Source of the DNA: a virus
Virus record (IMG/VR): IMGVR_UViG_3300022591_000009
Coordinates: 1-59,131 of that record
Reading direction: 5' to 3' (one strand)
Length of the DNA: 59,131 bases
The notes under the pieces are model-generated. The model was not told the origin of the DNA. It saw nothing but the letters and a program-made list of their open reading frames with translations, and made no database searches. Positions 33,422 to 40,542 of this stretch are shown here, in pieces. The position numbers and the translations under genes are program-made. Positions within the stretch are counted from its first letter, which is position 1. Each line of letters begins with the position of its first letter.

Positions 33422-33752
33422 GGGACAAAAGGAGTCTAGGAAACACGAGGACCGACTCGCAAAGAAGATTGACGGAAAGCGCAACGCTGGGAGCGGAGCT
33501 TTTTGGAGTCGGAAGGGTGACGTCCGTTCAGACGACCTGCTTATTGAGCATAAGTGGACGGGCAAATCCCAATTCACCGTCAAATCGGTGGAGTTGGAGA
33601 AGATTGTCAATGAAGCAATTCTAGACAGTCGGACACCTGTACTTGGTTTCCATCTTAACGGCAACAACTATGTAATGTTGACCGAAGACGATTACCTTGA
33701 GCTCCGCCACTACGTCCAGGAGCATAACCTTTGTACAAAGGAGACCCTATAG
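33411..33752 (+). CDS. Putative Holliday junction resolvase-like nuclease (PD-(D/E)XK)
   Basis: A 113-residue protein assigned to TTG 33411, which has GAGG six bases upstream; the frame is open further 5' inside recA. The core is KHEDRLAKKIDGKRNAGSGA then DVRSDDLLIEHKWT, a D...ExK nuclease motif as in archaeal Hjc or phage endonucleases, followed by a helix TVKSVELEKIVNEAI. It overlaps recA by 11 bp and the WhiB gene by 22 bp. Probable role: processing recombination intermediates. Confidence 0.7.
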   Translation: MRTKGQKESRKHEDRLAKKIDGKRNAGSGAFWSRKGDVRSDDLLIEHKWTGKSQFTVKSVELEKIVNEAILDSRTPVLGFHLNGNNYVMLTEDDYLELRHYVQEHNLCTKETL

Positions 33753-34039
33753 ATAGATGGGAAAATCATGCCAAATGTATCGGCATGGACACAGAGATGT
33801 GGTTCCCACCTAGAGATAAAACAAAGTACAAGCCAATTGCAGATAAGGCCAAGGCTATATGTTTTGGCAAGGACGGTAAGCCCGAGTGCCCAGTGCGTAA
33901 GGAATGCCTACTATCAGCAATAGAGATTGATGAGCAGCACGGTATATTCGGCGGCATGAGTCACCGAGAGCGTAATGCACTTCAGCGCAAGGCAGAGAAG
34001 CACAATATGACCGTAGAAGCGTGGATTAATAAGAAGTAA
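33731..34039 (+). CDS. WhiB-family [4Fe-4S] transcription factor
   Basis: A 102-residue WhiB-like protein with four Fe-S cysteines, C16, C44, C53 and C59 (AKCIG, AICFG, ECPVRKEC), the GIFGGMS turn (residues 71-77; usually G[VI]WGG) and a basic DNA-binding tail RERNALQRKAEK. WhiB proteins are confined to Actinobacteria and their phages and bind sigma-A. Mycobacteriophage TM4 WhiB represses host whiB2 and affects septation and superinfection. The start is TTG 33731 with AGGAG eight bases upstream. Confidence 0.92.
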   Translation: MYKGDPIDRWENHAKCIGMDTEMWFPPRDKTKYKPIADKAKAICFGKDGKPECPVRKECLLSAIEIDEQHGIFGGMSHRERNALQRKAEKHNMTVEAWINKK

Positions 34040-34048
34040 GGGGACACC

Positions 34049-34906
34049 ATGGCTCAAAAGCCAACAGGAGCACTAAAGCAGTTCTTAGATGTAGGTAAGA
34101 AAGATACTCGCGTATTAGGTCGCCTAGAGCGCCACTTCCTTGCCACACCTCGTAAGAACGACCGTCGTACCGACGTGCTCCATCCGTCTGAGATGGCAAA
34201 AGAGTCATGGTGCCACCGAGCTTCGTACTTTCAACTGCTAGGCGAGCCACCTGCCAAAGCAAAGCGCAAGATGACTATGCAGACCGATAACATATTTGAA
34301 GAAGGTCATGCTATCCACCACAAGTGGCAAAACAGATTTAAGGACATGGGTTCGTTGTACGGACTATGGGAATGCCAGCAGTGCGATGAGTCGTTCTGGG
34401 GATTTCCTACAGACCATAACGATAGCCCTGACATGCTGGTTTACAAGGAAGTGCCATTGGTATACGAGCAAATGCGTATCCATGGCCACGCCGATGGCTG
34501 GCTTGTAGGGTTTGACGACCCACTGCTACTAGAAATTAAATCAGTAGGAGAGGGCACCATTCGATGGGAAGACCCATCTATGCTGTACACCCATGACGGA
34601 GATTTTAAGAAGGTCTGGGCTGCCTTGGAATCACCATTCCAAAGCCACATCATGCAGGCACAGATTTACATGAAGTTGATTGAGCTAATCGGCTTTGACC
34701 AACCTGCCCCGCAGGAGGCGGTATTTATTTACGAATCCAAGCCTACGCAAGAATACAAAGAGTTTATTGTACCTAAGAGCGATTTTGGTATTACCCACAT
34801 ATTTGACGCAGCACAGATGATTGTCACAGCGGTTGACAACCTTACCCCACCTGCGTGTAATGTTAAGGGTCCAGAGTTATGCGCTAGTTGCAAGGAGTAC
34901 AAGTGA
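34049..34906 (+). CDS. Cas4/RecB-like PD-(D/E)XK exonuclease
   Basis: A 285-residue protein with HGHADGWLVGFDDPLLLEIKSVGEG (nuclease motifs II/III with D and ExK), a downstream QAQIYMKL (Q of the RecB motif) and a C-terminal Cys cluster ACNVKGPELCASCKEYK. Together with an N-terminal SWCHRASYF these cysteines could hold a Fe-S cluster as in Cas4/AddB. It probably resects DNA ends for the phage recombinase. Not part of a CRISPR locus. Confidence 0.82.
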   Translation: MAQKPTGALKQFLDVGKKDTRVLGRLERHFLATPRKNDRRTDVLHPSEMAKESWCHRASYFQLLGEPPAKAKRKMTMQTDNIFEEGHAIHHKWQNRFKDMGSLYGLWECQQCDESFWGFPTDHNDSPDMLVYKEVPLVYEQMRIHGHADGWLVGFDDPLLLEIKSVGEGTIRWEDPSMLYTHDGDFKKVWAALESPFQSHIMQAQIYMKLIELIGFDQPAPQEAVFIYESKPTQEYKEFIVPKSDFGITHIFDAAQMIVTAVDNLTPPACNVKGPELCASCKEYK

Positions 34907-35379
34907 TTACATTAAACACAGGTGAGGCCAGCTCTAACGCGGTTTCCGAGTTGATTAAGCAGGGCTACGGCCCCGTCACCAAGTATGACGACACTATCCC
35001 TAGTATTCCTGACGACTTGACCGACATTGACGACCAAGAGCTGATGAAACTATTTCAGCATTTCGTTGAGTACAACAACTTCCTATTGCTACAGATTGCT
35101 TGCGCCCGCGCCGATGAAGAGGCCGCTGTAAAGGCTTACGAGCGATTTGAGGCCGAGTTATTGTTGCAGGCGGTAAAGGGTGAGACGGTGTCTCGTACCA
35201 AGGCTAAGGTCACTTCTAGCCCTGATGGTCAGGCATTGGACGACGCTGCTGCCGTATGCCGCAACTACCATTCCCTACTTAAGAGCTTGCAAGATGGGGT
35301 TAACGAGAGCACCAAGGTAATCAGCCGAGAACTGTCACGACGTACTGCGAACCCAGGATTTACGAGCCGTAAGTTCTAA
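34903..35379 (+). CDS. Hypothetical helical protein
   Basis: A 158-residue acidic helical protein starting at GTG 34903 (GTGA overlap, AAGGAG upstream). An amphipathic helix pair is visible (DDQELMKLFQHFVEYNNFLLL and ACARADEEAAVKAYERFEAE), but no recognised domain. It lies between the exonuclease and RuvC genes, so a recombination accessory role is plausible only from context. Confidence 0.55.
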   Translation: MITLNTGEASSNAVSELIKQGYGPVTKYDDTIPSIPDDLTDIDDQELMKLFQHFVEYNNFLLLQIACARADEEAAVKAYERFEAELLLQAVKGETVSRTKAKVTSSPDGQALDDAAAVCRNYHSLLKSLQDGVNESTKVISRELSRRTANPGFTSRKF

Positions 35380-35915
35380 TGCCCATTAAAGTATTTGATG
35401 GTGGTTTGCGCGGTAACACGGTACACGTAGGAATAGACCAGTCCTACAGTGGCTTCGCCATAACCATGCTCAACCAGTCTGGGCACTACACCACCGTCTA
35501 TAAGCCTGACTCCAGAGGCATACAGCGTTTAGCAGACCTGCGTACACATTTAATATCCAGTTTGATTGACTACAACATCCTAGACATAGCCATTGAGGGC
35601 TACGCCTTTGGTTCCCAGATGGCTAACATGCTGGGAGAGCTGGGCGGAATGGTTAAGTTAACCTTGCATGATTGGGGCATGTATCCCTTGATAGTTCCAC
35701 CCACCAGCCTCAAGAAGTACGTGGCAGGTAAGGGCAACGGCGTAAGTAAAAGCCAGATGCTACTGCAGGTATACAAGAACTGGAACGTAGAGTTCACCGA
35801 TGACAACGCCGCAGACTCGTATTCATTGGCTCGTGTCGTGTCCGCGTCGCATACATTTGCTTACCAAAAAGAGGTGTACGATAAGCTCCAAGACCCAAAG
35901 TTCAGGGAGCGGTAA
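35379..35915 (+). CDS. RuvC-like Holliday junction resolvase
   Basis: A 178-residue RNase H-fold resolvase: first Asp in HVGIDQSYSG (D20), Glu in LDIAIEGYAFG (E73), and the C-terminal acidic helix TDDNAADSYSLAR (D142 and D146). The conserved mid-region GQ-like PPTSLKKYVAGKGNGVSKSQM matches phage RuvC proteins. It resolves branched DNA before packaging. Second resolvase-type gene in the module, after the one at 33411. Confidence 0.85.
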   Translation: MPIKVFDGGLRGNTVHVGIDQSYSGFAITMLNQSGHYTTVYKPDSRGIQRLADLRTHLISSLIDYNILDIAIEGYAFGSQMANMLGELGGMVKLTLHDWGMYPLIVPPTSLKKYVAGKGNGVSKSQMLLQVYKNWNVEFTDDNAADSYSLARVVSASHTFAYQKEVYDKLQDPKFRER

Positions 35916-36106
35916 TGGACGAGCTATACCTGCCTAAGCCAAAGGATATTAACTTTGGCGAGCTTAGGCGGAAGGAGCAGACCAAGTACTACCAAGAACG
36001 GGTTAGAGAAGTAATCAGTGCCATCCTAGAATCTGATGACTTGCCTGAGAAATTCCGCCGTGCCTTGGAAATAATTGACGACTACACCTTCTACCTAGGA
36101 GACTAA
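35915..36106 (+). CDS. Small hypothetical protein
   Basis: A 63-residue charged helical protein (KEQTKYYQERVREVISAILE) coupled to the RuvC gene by a TAATG overlap. No recognised family. Ends one base before the next ATG. Confidence 0.5.
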   Translation: MDELYLPKPKDINFGELRRKEQTKYYQERVREVISAILESDDLPEKFRRALEIIDDYTFYLGD

Positions 36107-36247
36107 ATGACAGACGAAGACTTCAACCCAGAGGACTTAGACGAAGACCTGATTGACTGGGAAGATGATTGGGAAGACCTTGAGCCTTTTGATGAGGACG
36201 ACTTTGACGATTTAGATGACGAAGAAGAAGACGAAGATGACGAATAG
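36107..36247 (+). CDS. Small extremely acidic protein
   Basis: A 46-residue protein with about 60 percent Asp/Glu and not one Lys or Arg, except for Trp/Phe/Leu anchors (DWEDDWEDLEPF). DNA-mimic inhibitors such as Ocr, gam-like or Ugi-like proteins are acidic but larger; a mimic or an electrostatic partner is only a guess. It overlaps the next gene by 11 bp. Confidence 0.6.
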   Translation: MTDEDFNPEDLDEDLIDWEDDWEDLEPFDEDDFDDLDDEEEDEDDE

Positions 36248-36413
36248 CAATGAGATAGAGTTTGAAATCTGGTTGCAAAACGGCATAGACCGTGGTTGGA
36301 TATCAGAGCCATTTTGCTGTACTCATGACGGAGGTCCCCTTAGCGATGAGGAGTCCGCAGAGTTTGATGAGTTTGGCGAAGCCTGCATTGGTCACGTTAA
36401 GTTGCTACTGTGA
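36237..36413 (+). CDS. Small hypothetical protein
   Basis: A 58-residue acidic protein (MTNSNEIEFEIWLQNG ... FCCTHDGGPLSDEES). ATG 36237 is used; ATG 36216 would add seven Lys-rich residues. The WxxEPFCCTHDGGPLS pattern resembles short actinophage proteins of unknown role. GTGA overlap with the next gene. Confidence 0.55.
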   Translation: MTNSNEIEFEIWLQNGIDRGWISEPFCCTHDGGPLSDEESAEFDEFGEACIGHVKLLL

Positions 36414-36619
36414 GAGCAATACGTGAACTAAAGCCCGACTACACTGGCAACATGGACCACGCAGATGAGGTGCGACATGAATGCCAGTGTGGGTCGTTTG
36501 TCTGGAACTTAAAGGTCAGTTTCGATGACTATGAGATATCCAGTTATTTTATAGACATGGAGTGTGCCGTTTGCGGTAGTTTTGCCAAAGCCCCTACCCC
36601 TTTAGATAGGCTTGTTTAA
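36410..36619 (+). CDS. Small Zn-finger-like protein
   Basis: A 69-residue protein with CQCGSFVWNL and ECAVCGS, two CxC/CxxC pairs about 25 residues apart, probably one zinc ribbon. GTG start in a GTGA overlap. Last gene of the replication/recombination operon. Function unknown. Confidence 0.6.
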   Translation: MRAIRELKPDYTGNMDHADEVRHECQCGSFVWNLKVSFDDYEISSYFIDMECAVCGSFAKAPTPLDRLV

Positions 36620-36620
36620 G

Positions 36621-36680
36621 CTGACATATAACCAGCCTGTTGTAATACTTATTAGACCGTAGCACTACTCGTCTAATAAG
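36621..36680 (+). promoter_or_regulatory. Promoter and inverted repeat upstream of spoVS-like gene
   Basis: Candidate -35 CTGACA (36621-36626) and -10 TAATAC (36643-36648), spacer 16 bp. Overlapping the start point, CTTATTAGAC (36648-36657) and GTCTAATAAG (36671-36680) form a perfect 10-bp inverted repeat with a 13-base spacer, ending at the ribosome binding site. It could be an operator or a 5'-UTR hairpin. Confidence 0.45.
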
Positions 36681-36688
36681 AGGTAACC

Positions 36689-36976
36689 ATGACTGAAGCA
36701 ACACCTGTATCAGAAGACAACTTCCTCCGCGTTTCTGCGGGAAGTAACCCCCAAGCCGTAGCGTCAGCTATCGCCCACAGCATTTATGAAACCCGCAGTG
36801 CCAAGCTTCGTGCTGTAGGCGCTGGAGCAGTAAACCAAGCCGTTAAAGCTATTGCCATCGCCAGCGGATACACCGCTCCACGAGGTATTAGCCTTGTTTG
36901 CATCCCAGGATTTGCCAGTATTGAGAGCCATGACGGCACTATCTCAGCTATCGTCCTGACTGTAGAGGCGCGTTAA
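36689..36976 (+). CDS. SpoVS-like protein (Alba-fold)
   Basis: A 95-residue protein that matches stage V sporulation protein S along nearly its full length: FLRVSAGSNPQAVASAIAHS, AVGAGAVNQAVKAIAIASGY, RGISLVCIPGFASIES and a C-terminal strand AIVLTVEAR. SpoVS-family proteins are short, have an Alba-like nucleic-acid-binding fold and influence sporulation or cell division. In a phage it may bind DNA or RNA or act on host development; not established. It has its own promoter and operator-like repeat. Confidence 0.88.
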   Translation: MTEATPVSEDNFLRVSAGSNPQAVASAIAHSIYETRSAKLRAVGAGAVNQAVKAIAIASGYTAPRGISLVCIPGFASIESHDGTISAIVLTVEAR

Positions 36977-36986
36977 GCCATTATTT

Positions 36987-37004
36987 ATAGGGATATTGCC
37001 CTAT
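36987..37004. repeat. 18-bp palindromic element between genes
   Basis: ATAGGG and CCCTAT flank a 6-bp centre, a perfect inverted repeat in the 60-bp gap before the gene at 37037. Operator or short hairpin. Confidence 0.4.
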
Positions 37005-37036
37005 CGTTGTTTAACCCCCCTTTGCAAAGGACAATT

Positions 37037-37351
37037 ATGAAGACAAACTCACTCAAGAACCCAGCGCCAATCGCGTCTGAGCATAAGCCAGACTTCGCTA
37101 ACGCGTCTGCGCCAGCCCCTGAAATGGGCAAGCTCATGAAGAAGAAGGGTGTACAGGCTGCCGACCCTTCAATTAAGGACGCTGCAGTCCGTGGACACGG
37201 CAAGGCAACTTCAGGCGCTCGCTATGGAATTACTGTAAAGATGCCTGGTGGCGTAGCCCCAGAAGCAGGTTTGACACAGTCAAACGGCCGCATCATCCCA
37301 TCAGCAGTAAACCGCTCACGTGCCAACTTCTCGTCAGGCATGGCTGAATAA
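37037..37351 (+). CDS. Hypothetical basic Gly/Ala-rich protein
   Basis: A 104-residue low-complexity protein (KNPAPIASEHKPDFANASA, KLMKKKGVQAADPS, SGARYGITVKMPGG), basic and probably partly disordered. ATG 37037 has AAAGGA upstream. The composition resembles the small structural-region proteins at 4457 and 39201-41789, so a virion or DNA-associated role is possible. Followed by a strong terminator. Confidence 0.55.
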   Translation: MKTNSLKNPAPIASEHKPDFANASAPAPEMGKLMKKKGVQAADPSIKDAAVRGHGKATSGARYGITVKMPGGVAPEAGLTQSNGRIIPSAVNRSRANFSSGMAE

Positions 37352-37367
37352 CACTAAGTAGTACAGA

Positions 37368-37395
37368 AGCCCCTCAGGTAACTGGGGGGCTTTTT
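37368..37395 (+). terminator. Intrinsic terminator
   Basis: A 10-bp stem (AGCCCCTCAG/CTGGGGGGCT, one G-T pair) with GTAA loop and a following T-run. Ends the spoVS-37037 unit. Confidence 0.88.
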
Positions 37396-37447
37396 GCTTT
37401 CCATAGAAGTACACCGATGTACACAGATTAAAACACGTTCGCAAATG

Positions 37448-37476
37448 TTACAAATGTCATAAAGATGTGTTAGGCT
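37448..37476 (+). promoter_or_regulatory. Promoter (TTACAA-17-TAGGCT)
   Basis: TTACAA at 37448-37453 and TAGGCT at 37471-37476 with a 17-bp spacer, directly after the terminator and about 35 bp before the next ATG. Confidence 0.55.
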
Positions 37477-37511
37477 ATGTATGTACCTGTTCATTACTAG
37501 AAGGAAACTAC

Positions 37512-37769
37512 ATGGACGCAAAAGTAAAAGCGGAGTTTGAAAGCCTCATTGGCTCAGGACGTCAGTGCCAGACAGCACGTTGGTTAGACAGCCTGCCAAA
37601 AGACGAAAGGTCGTTTTTTGAGGAGCATATGTTTACGGACAACGTACGACGCAAGGCACTATTTGAAAAGATACAGAAAGTATACAAAGTAACCTTCAGC
37701 ATCAGCTCCCTGCGCCTTCACCTGTTGAAGGAATGCGGTTGCTACAAAACATTGGAAAAGAGCGAATGA
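37512..37769 (+). CDS. Small hypothetical protein
   Basis: An 85-residue protein starting at ATG 37512 (AAGGAAAC upstream); the in-frame extension to 37467 lies over the promoter and is rejected. Helical, with SISSLRLHLLKECGCYK at the end, which might be a short HTH or zinc-type motif. ATGA overlap with the phosphoesterase gene suggests a joint role. Confidence 0.5.
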   Translation: MDAKVKAEFESLIGSGRQCQTARWLDSLPKDERSFFEEHMFTDNVRRKALFEKIQKVYKVTFSISSLRLHLLKECGCYKTLEKSE

Positions 37770-38773
37770 CATTATCTGCCGATATCCGCGAGGAGTTCAT
37801 GCGTCTACTGACGACTGACGCCGAGCGACCCATTGACTTCCGACAGGTAGTACCAACTACCATGAAGGCGTCATTAAAGGAAAACAAGAAAAAGACTACT
37901 GACATGAAGGTAGCCTTACTTGTTCCCGATACCCAGTTCGGATTCCGAATTGATGAGAACGGCGTCGCTGACCCGTTTCACGACGAGCGGGCATTAGACG
38001 TGTACCGCCAAGTCATGACGTACGTTCAAGAGACCTACGGTATTGATAAGGTCGTTAACCTCGGAGATACGATTGACATGCCGTCAGTCAGCAAGCACCT
38101 CCAAGAGAGCGCGTTTCAGAACGCGTTTCAAGCATCCCTGCAGACAGGATATATATTTCTTGCAGAGCAGCGTGCACTTGCCCCAAATGCCGAAATAGTA
38201 TTTCTAGAGGGCAACCATGATTGCCGTCTATATAAGTATTTGCTTAACAACGCTCCACAAGCCGCAATGTTAAAGCGGGCTGGGGATATTGACCGTTGGC
38301 CAGTAAATAGCCTCCCACACCTATTGCGTATGGACGAGCTAGATGTTATCTATGCCAGTGGCTATCCAGCAGGCGAGTACCGCATCGTGGGCGACCTTAT
38401 TGCCAAGCATGGTGATATCGCTAAGTCCAATGGTTCAACCGCTAGCCAACACCTAAATAAGAACCATACTATTAGTACCGTCTTTGGACATACACACCGT
38501 ATGGAGATTGCCTATCACACCAGTCATCATCCAGATGAACCCAAGCGCAGTGTTGCCTTTAGTCCAGGCTGCTTGTGCCGTGTAGATGGAGCTGTACCTA
38601 GCGTCAAGGGTGGAGTTACCCCAAACGAAAAGGCAGTCCAATACTGGGAAAACTGGCAGCAGGGATTGGGCGTTTGCTTTTACACAGAAGACGGTAGATT
38701 CGATATCAAACCTATCCATATCCTAGATGGTTGGGCCTTCTTTGAGGGAATTGAGTTTAGAGCTTCAAAGTAA
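37766..38773 (+). CDS. Calcineurin-like metallophosphoesterase
   Basis: A 335-residue enzyme from ATG 37766. After about 55 Lys-rich residues come the metal motifs of the family: LVPDTQFG (D of motif I), VVNLGDTIDMPS (GDxxD), FLEGNHDCRLYKY (GNHD), LIAKHGD and STVFGHTHRM (GHxH). Phage members act on nucleic acids or nucleotides, for example trimming DNA ends or cyclic nucleotides; the substrate is unknown here. Confidence 0.85.
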   Translation: MTLSADIREEFMRLLTTDAERPIDFRQVVPTTMKASLKENKKKTTDMKVALLVPDTQFGFRIDENGVADPFHDERALDVYRQVMTYVQETYGIDKVVNLGDTIDMPSVSKHLQESAFQNAFQASLQTGYIFLAEQRALAPNAEIVFLEGNHDCRLYKYLLNNAPQAAMLKRAGDIDRWPVNSLPHLLRMDELDVIYASGYPAGEYRIVGDLIAKHGDIAKSNGSTASQHLNKNHTISTVFGHTHRMEIAYHTSHHPDEPKRSVAFSPGCLCRVDGAVPSVKGGVTPNEKAVQYWENWQQGLGVCFYTEDGRFDIKPIHILDGWAFFEGIEFRASK

Positions 38774-38785
38774 GCTAGTTAAGAG

Positions 38786-38791
38786 TATCCT
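38786..38791 (+). promoter_or_regulatory. Promoter -10 TATCCT, possibly leaderless
   Basis: TATCCT is followed by six bases and ATG 38798, with no Shine-Dalgarno between, as seen at 27685 and 42895. Confidence 0.4.
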
Positions 38792-38797
38792 GTACTA

Positions 38798-39208
38798 ATG
38801 CAGGATATTCAAACCAAAGAGTGCAAGTCATGTAATCAGCTGTTGCCCGTCGAGAAGTTTAAGTTTAGAAGCCAAGGCGGGCGACAAGCTGGTCAGCGTA
38901 ACAGTATGTGTAACAGGTGCCTGTATGTTAGGTACACGCGGCCCAACGTAGAAAGAAAGATGGCCGCAATACACGCGTATCAAGTAGAGCACGGCTGCGC
39001 CGATTGCGGCTTCAATAAACATCCCGCAGCGCTTGAGTTCGACCATTTGCCAGGTACTAAAAAGCTTTTTAATATAGGCGAAGAAATCGGCAATAGAAGC
39101 GTAGAATCGTTATGGTCAGAGATAGCCAAGTGCGAAGTTGTTTGCGCCAATTGTCACGCTATCAGAACAGCTGAGCGAAGAGAGCGGGTTACGATAATAA
39201 ATGCCTAG
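38798..39208 (+). CDS. HNH endonuclease
   Basis: A 136-residue protein with an N-terminal Cys pair (KECKSCNQLLP and MCNRC, a zinc knuckle) and a C-terminal HNH: CADCGFNKHPAALEFDHLPG, then CEVVCANCHAIRTAERR. Free-standing HNH proteins in phages are often homing nucleases or packaging nucleases; without a terminase nearby, homing is more likely. It may be a late insertion with its own promoter. Confidence 0.8.
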   Translation: MQDIQTKECKSCNQLLPVEKFKFRSQGGRQAGQRNSMCNRCLYVRYTRPNVERKMAAIHAYQVEHGCADCGFNKHPAALEFDHLPGTKKLFNIGEEIGNRSVESLWSEIAKCEVVCANCHAIRTAERRERVTIINA

Positions 39209-39741
39209 CACTCACCAAAATACCCAAAACCTAGGAGCCAGTGGTCTGTATGGTACATATACAAACTACGGCGGAGGCGGCCAACCTGTCGCCAGAGGTG
39301 AACTTGATTTCTTACGCTTAGGCGTAGGTCGTCAACCCTCTGCGGAGTATCCCTGACGGCTATTTAGGCACGATTCGTTCACGTCGTGATGACCGAGGCC
39401 GTCCATCAAGTACATCCGACACAATGTTGGATAGCCTTAAGCAACGAACAGGTCAGCGTTCCTACCAGCGTGGTGTTCACCGCGGTGAGCGCGTAGACCC
39501 AGGCGATTACTATTACCCATCATCACTGCAACCTGACCGTGGCATCAAGCGTCAGATGCGTGGAAAGCGCGATGGAAATGTTATTCGTACACGTAAGAAC
39601 GTCGAAGACGTTACGCTTGTACCAGCACCACACTTACCTAACGATGGTAAGGCGGGCCCAACTGCTAAGAGCACATCACCAGGGATTATTAACAACCAGC
39701 GTGTAGACCAATTCGCACGCGTACGTCCAAACTGGAAGTAA
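39201..39741 (+). CDS. Basic protein made by +1 frameshift at CCC-TGA
   Basis: ATG 39201 opens a 51-codon frame ending in GAG TAT CCC TGA. Slipping +1 at CCC (39351-39353) skips T39354 and continues with GAC GGC TAT TTA to the TAA at 39739-39741, joining EYP to DGYLGTIRSRRDDRGR. The downstream frame has no start before ATG 39424, so 20-odd codons of clearly coding sequence would be unused without the shift. The joined product has 179 residues and is rich in Arg/Gly. Function unknown; it heads a block of basic proteins. Confidence 0.65.
39348..39357 (+). promoter_or_regulatory. +1 frameshift site TAT-CCC-TGA-C
   Basis: CCC followed by TGA is a known efficient +1 shift context (Listeria phage PSA capsid and tail genes use CCC-UGA). 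A sequencing deletion could mimic it. Confidence 0.6.
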
Positions 39742-39742
39742 C

Positions 39743-40102
39743 GTGCCTAATACACCAGATGGCGTCTATGCACGCAAGCCTTGGGTAGCCGCACCGCAGG
39801 CAGCTTATCCCCCTCAAGAATACTTGGGGCCGTTTGCGTCTAATCAAGAGCGCTTATTAAGCCAAGCACTATCCTCACAAACCATGCCAGGCCCAGATTT
39901 ACAGCAATGGGTACGTCCAAACATCCCTCAGATTGAGCTATTCCCAGAGAAATACGGGTATACCACCACAGAGATTGGTATTCGGGACATAATTGACTTA
40001 CCTGGAAGAGGCCCAGTTCCACAGCGTGTTGAGTCTGATTACAGTCAAACACCAAATAGTACTGAGTCTAGTAGCAGAAACGATTTAGGATACGGAGTTT
40101 AA
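39743..40102 (+). CDS. Hypothetical Pro/Gln-rich protein
   Basis: A 119-residue GTG-started protein with low-complexity composition (PNTPDGVYARKPWVAAPQAAYPPQ) and a Ser-rich end. Predicted disordered. One base after the stop of the preceding gene, so cotranscribed. No family recognised. Confidence 0.5.
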   Translation: MPNTPDGVYARKPWVAAPQAAYPPQEYLGPFASNQERLLSQALSSQTMPGPDLQQWVRPNIPQIELFPEKYGYTTTEIGIRDIIDLPGRGPVPQRVESDYSQTPNSTESSSRNDLGYGV

Positions 40103-40103
40103 C

Positions 40104-40337
40104 TTGGCCATTAACGACCCTGGCTTTTTTACAGACTCCACAGGCGATGGCATGGCTGCCGCTACTGACGTTCGTTTAGCTACTCAGAACGCAATGAAAG
40201 AAACAATGTACAACGGCTCAGGTTCATGCAAGAACTGCGGTTACACACTAACCCCCGTAGAAGCGTTGTATTCAGAACTTTGCCCTACATGCACCCGTCG
40301 TAAGGCAGTCCAACAAGTGAAAGGCAGAATGGCATGA
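40104..40337 (+). CDS. Small Zn-ribbon protein
   Basis: A 77-residue protein starting with TTG 40104. It carries CKNCGYTLTP and LCPTCTRRK, a two-pair zinc ribbon, with a preceding polar N-terminus (NDPGFFTDSTGDGMAAATD). ATGA overlap with the next gene. Confidence 0.6.
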   Translation: MAINDPGFFTDSTGDGMAAATDVRLATQNAMKETMYNGSGSCKNCGYTLTPVEALYSELCPTCTRRKAVQQVKGRMA

Positions 40338-40540
40338 CCGTTCGCAAAGCAATGTCCGAGAACTCAGCCCTCCTTGAAGGCGCAACAGACGGCAAGTATC
40401 GCAAGCGTCGTCCAAATACAACAGTTGCCCCAGGAATGGGAGACCAGACTGTAGTTAAAGAGCGTGCAGGGTTGCACCCATACATGAATTACGGCTTCAT
40501 CAACTCTGAAGAGCCTAACAAGGTTAATCCAGGAGAGTAA
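40334..40540 (+). CDS. Small hypothetical basic protein
   Basis: A 68-residue basic protein (TVRKAMSENSALLEGATDGK, KRRPNTTVAPGMGDQTVV) without recognisable motifs. Coupled to the Zn-ribbon gene by ATGA. Confidence 0.5.
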   Translation: MTVRKAMSENSALLEGATDGKYRKRRPNTTVAPGMGDQTVVKERAGLHPYMNYGFINSEEPNKVNPGE

Positions 40541-40542
40541 CA

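Noticed and set aside
34049-34906. Cas4 as part of a CRISPR adaptation module
   Set aside because: No cas1/cas2 or array nearby; the neighbours are RecA, RuvC and nucleases, so a recombination role is more likely.
36103-36312. Minus-strand Ser/Lys-rich frame opposite the small acidic gene
   Set aside because: Antisense artefact of GAC/GAA codons.
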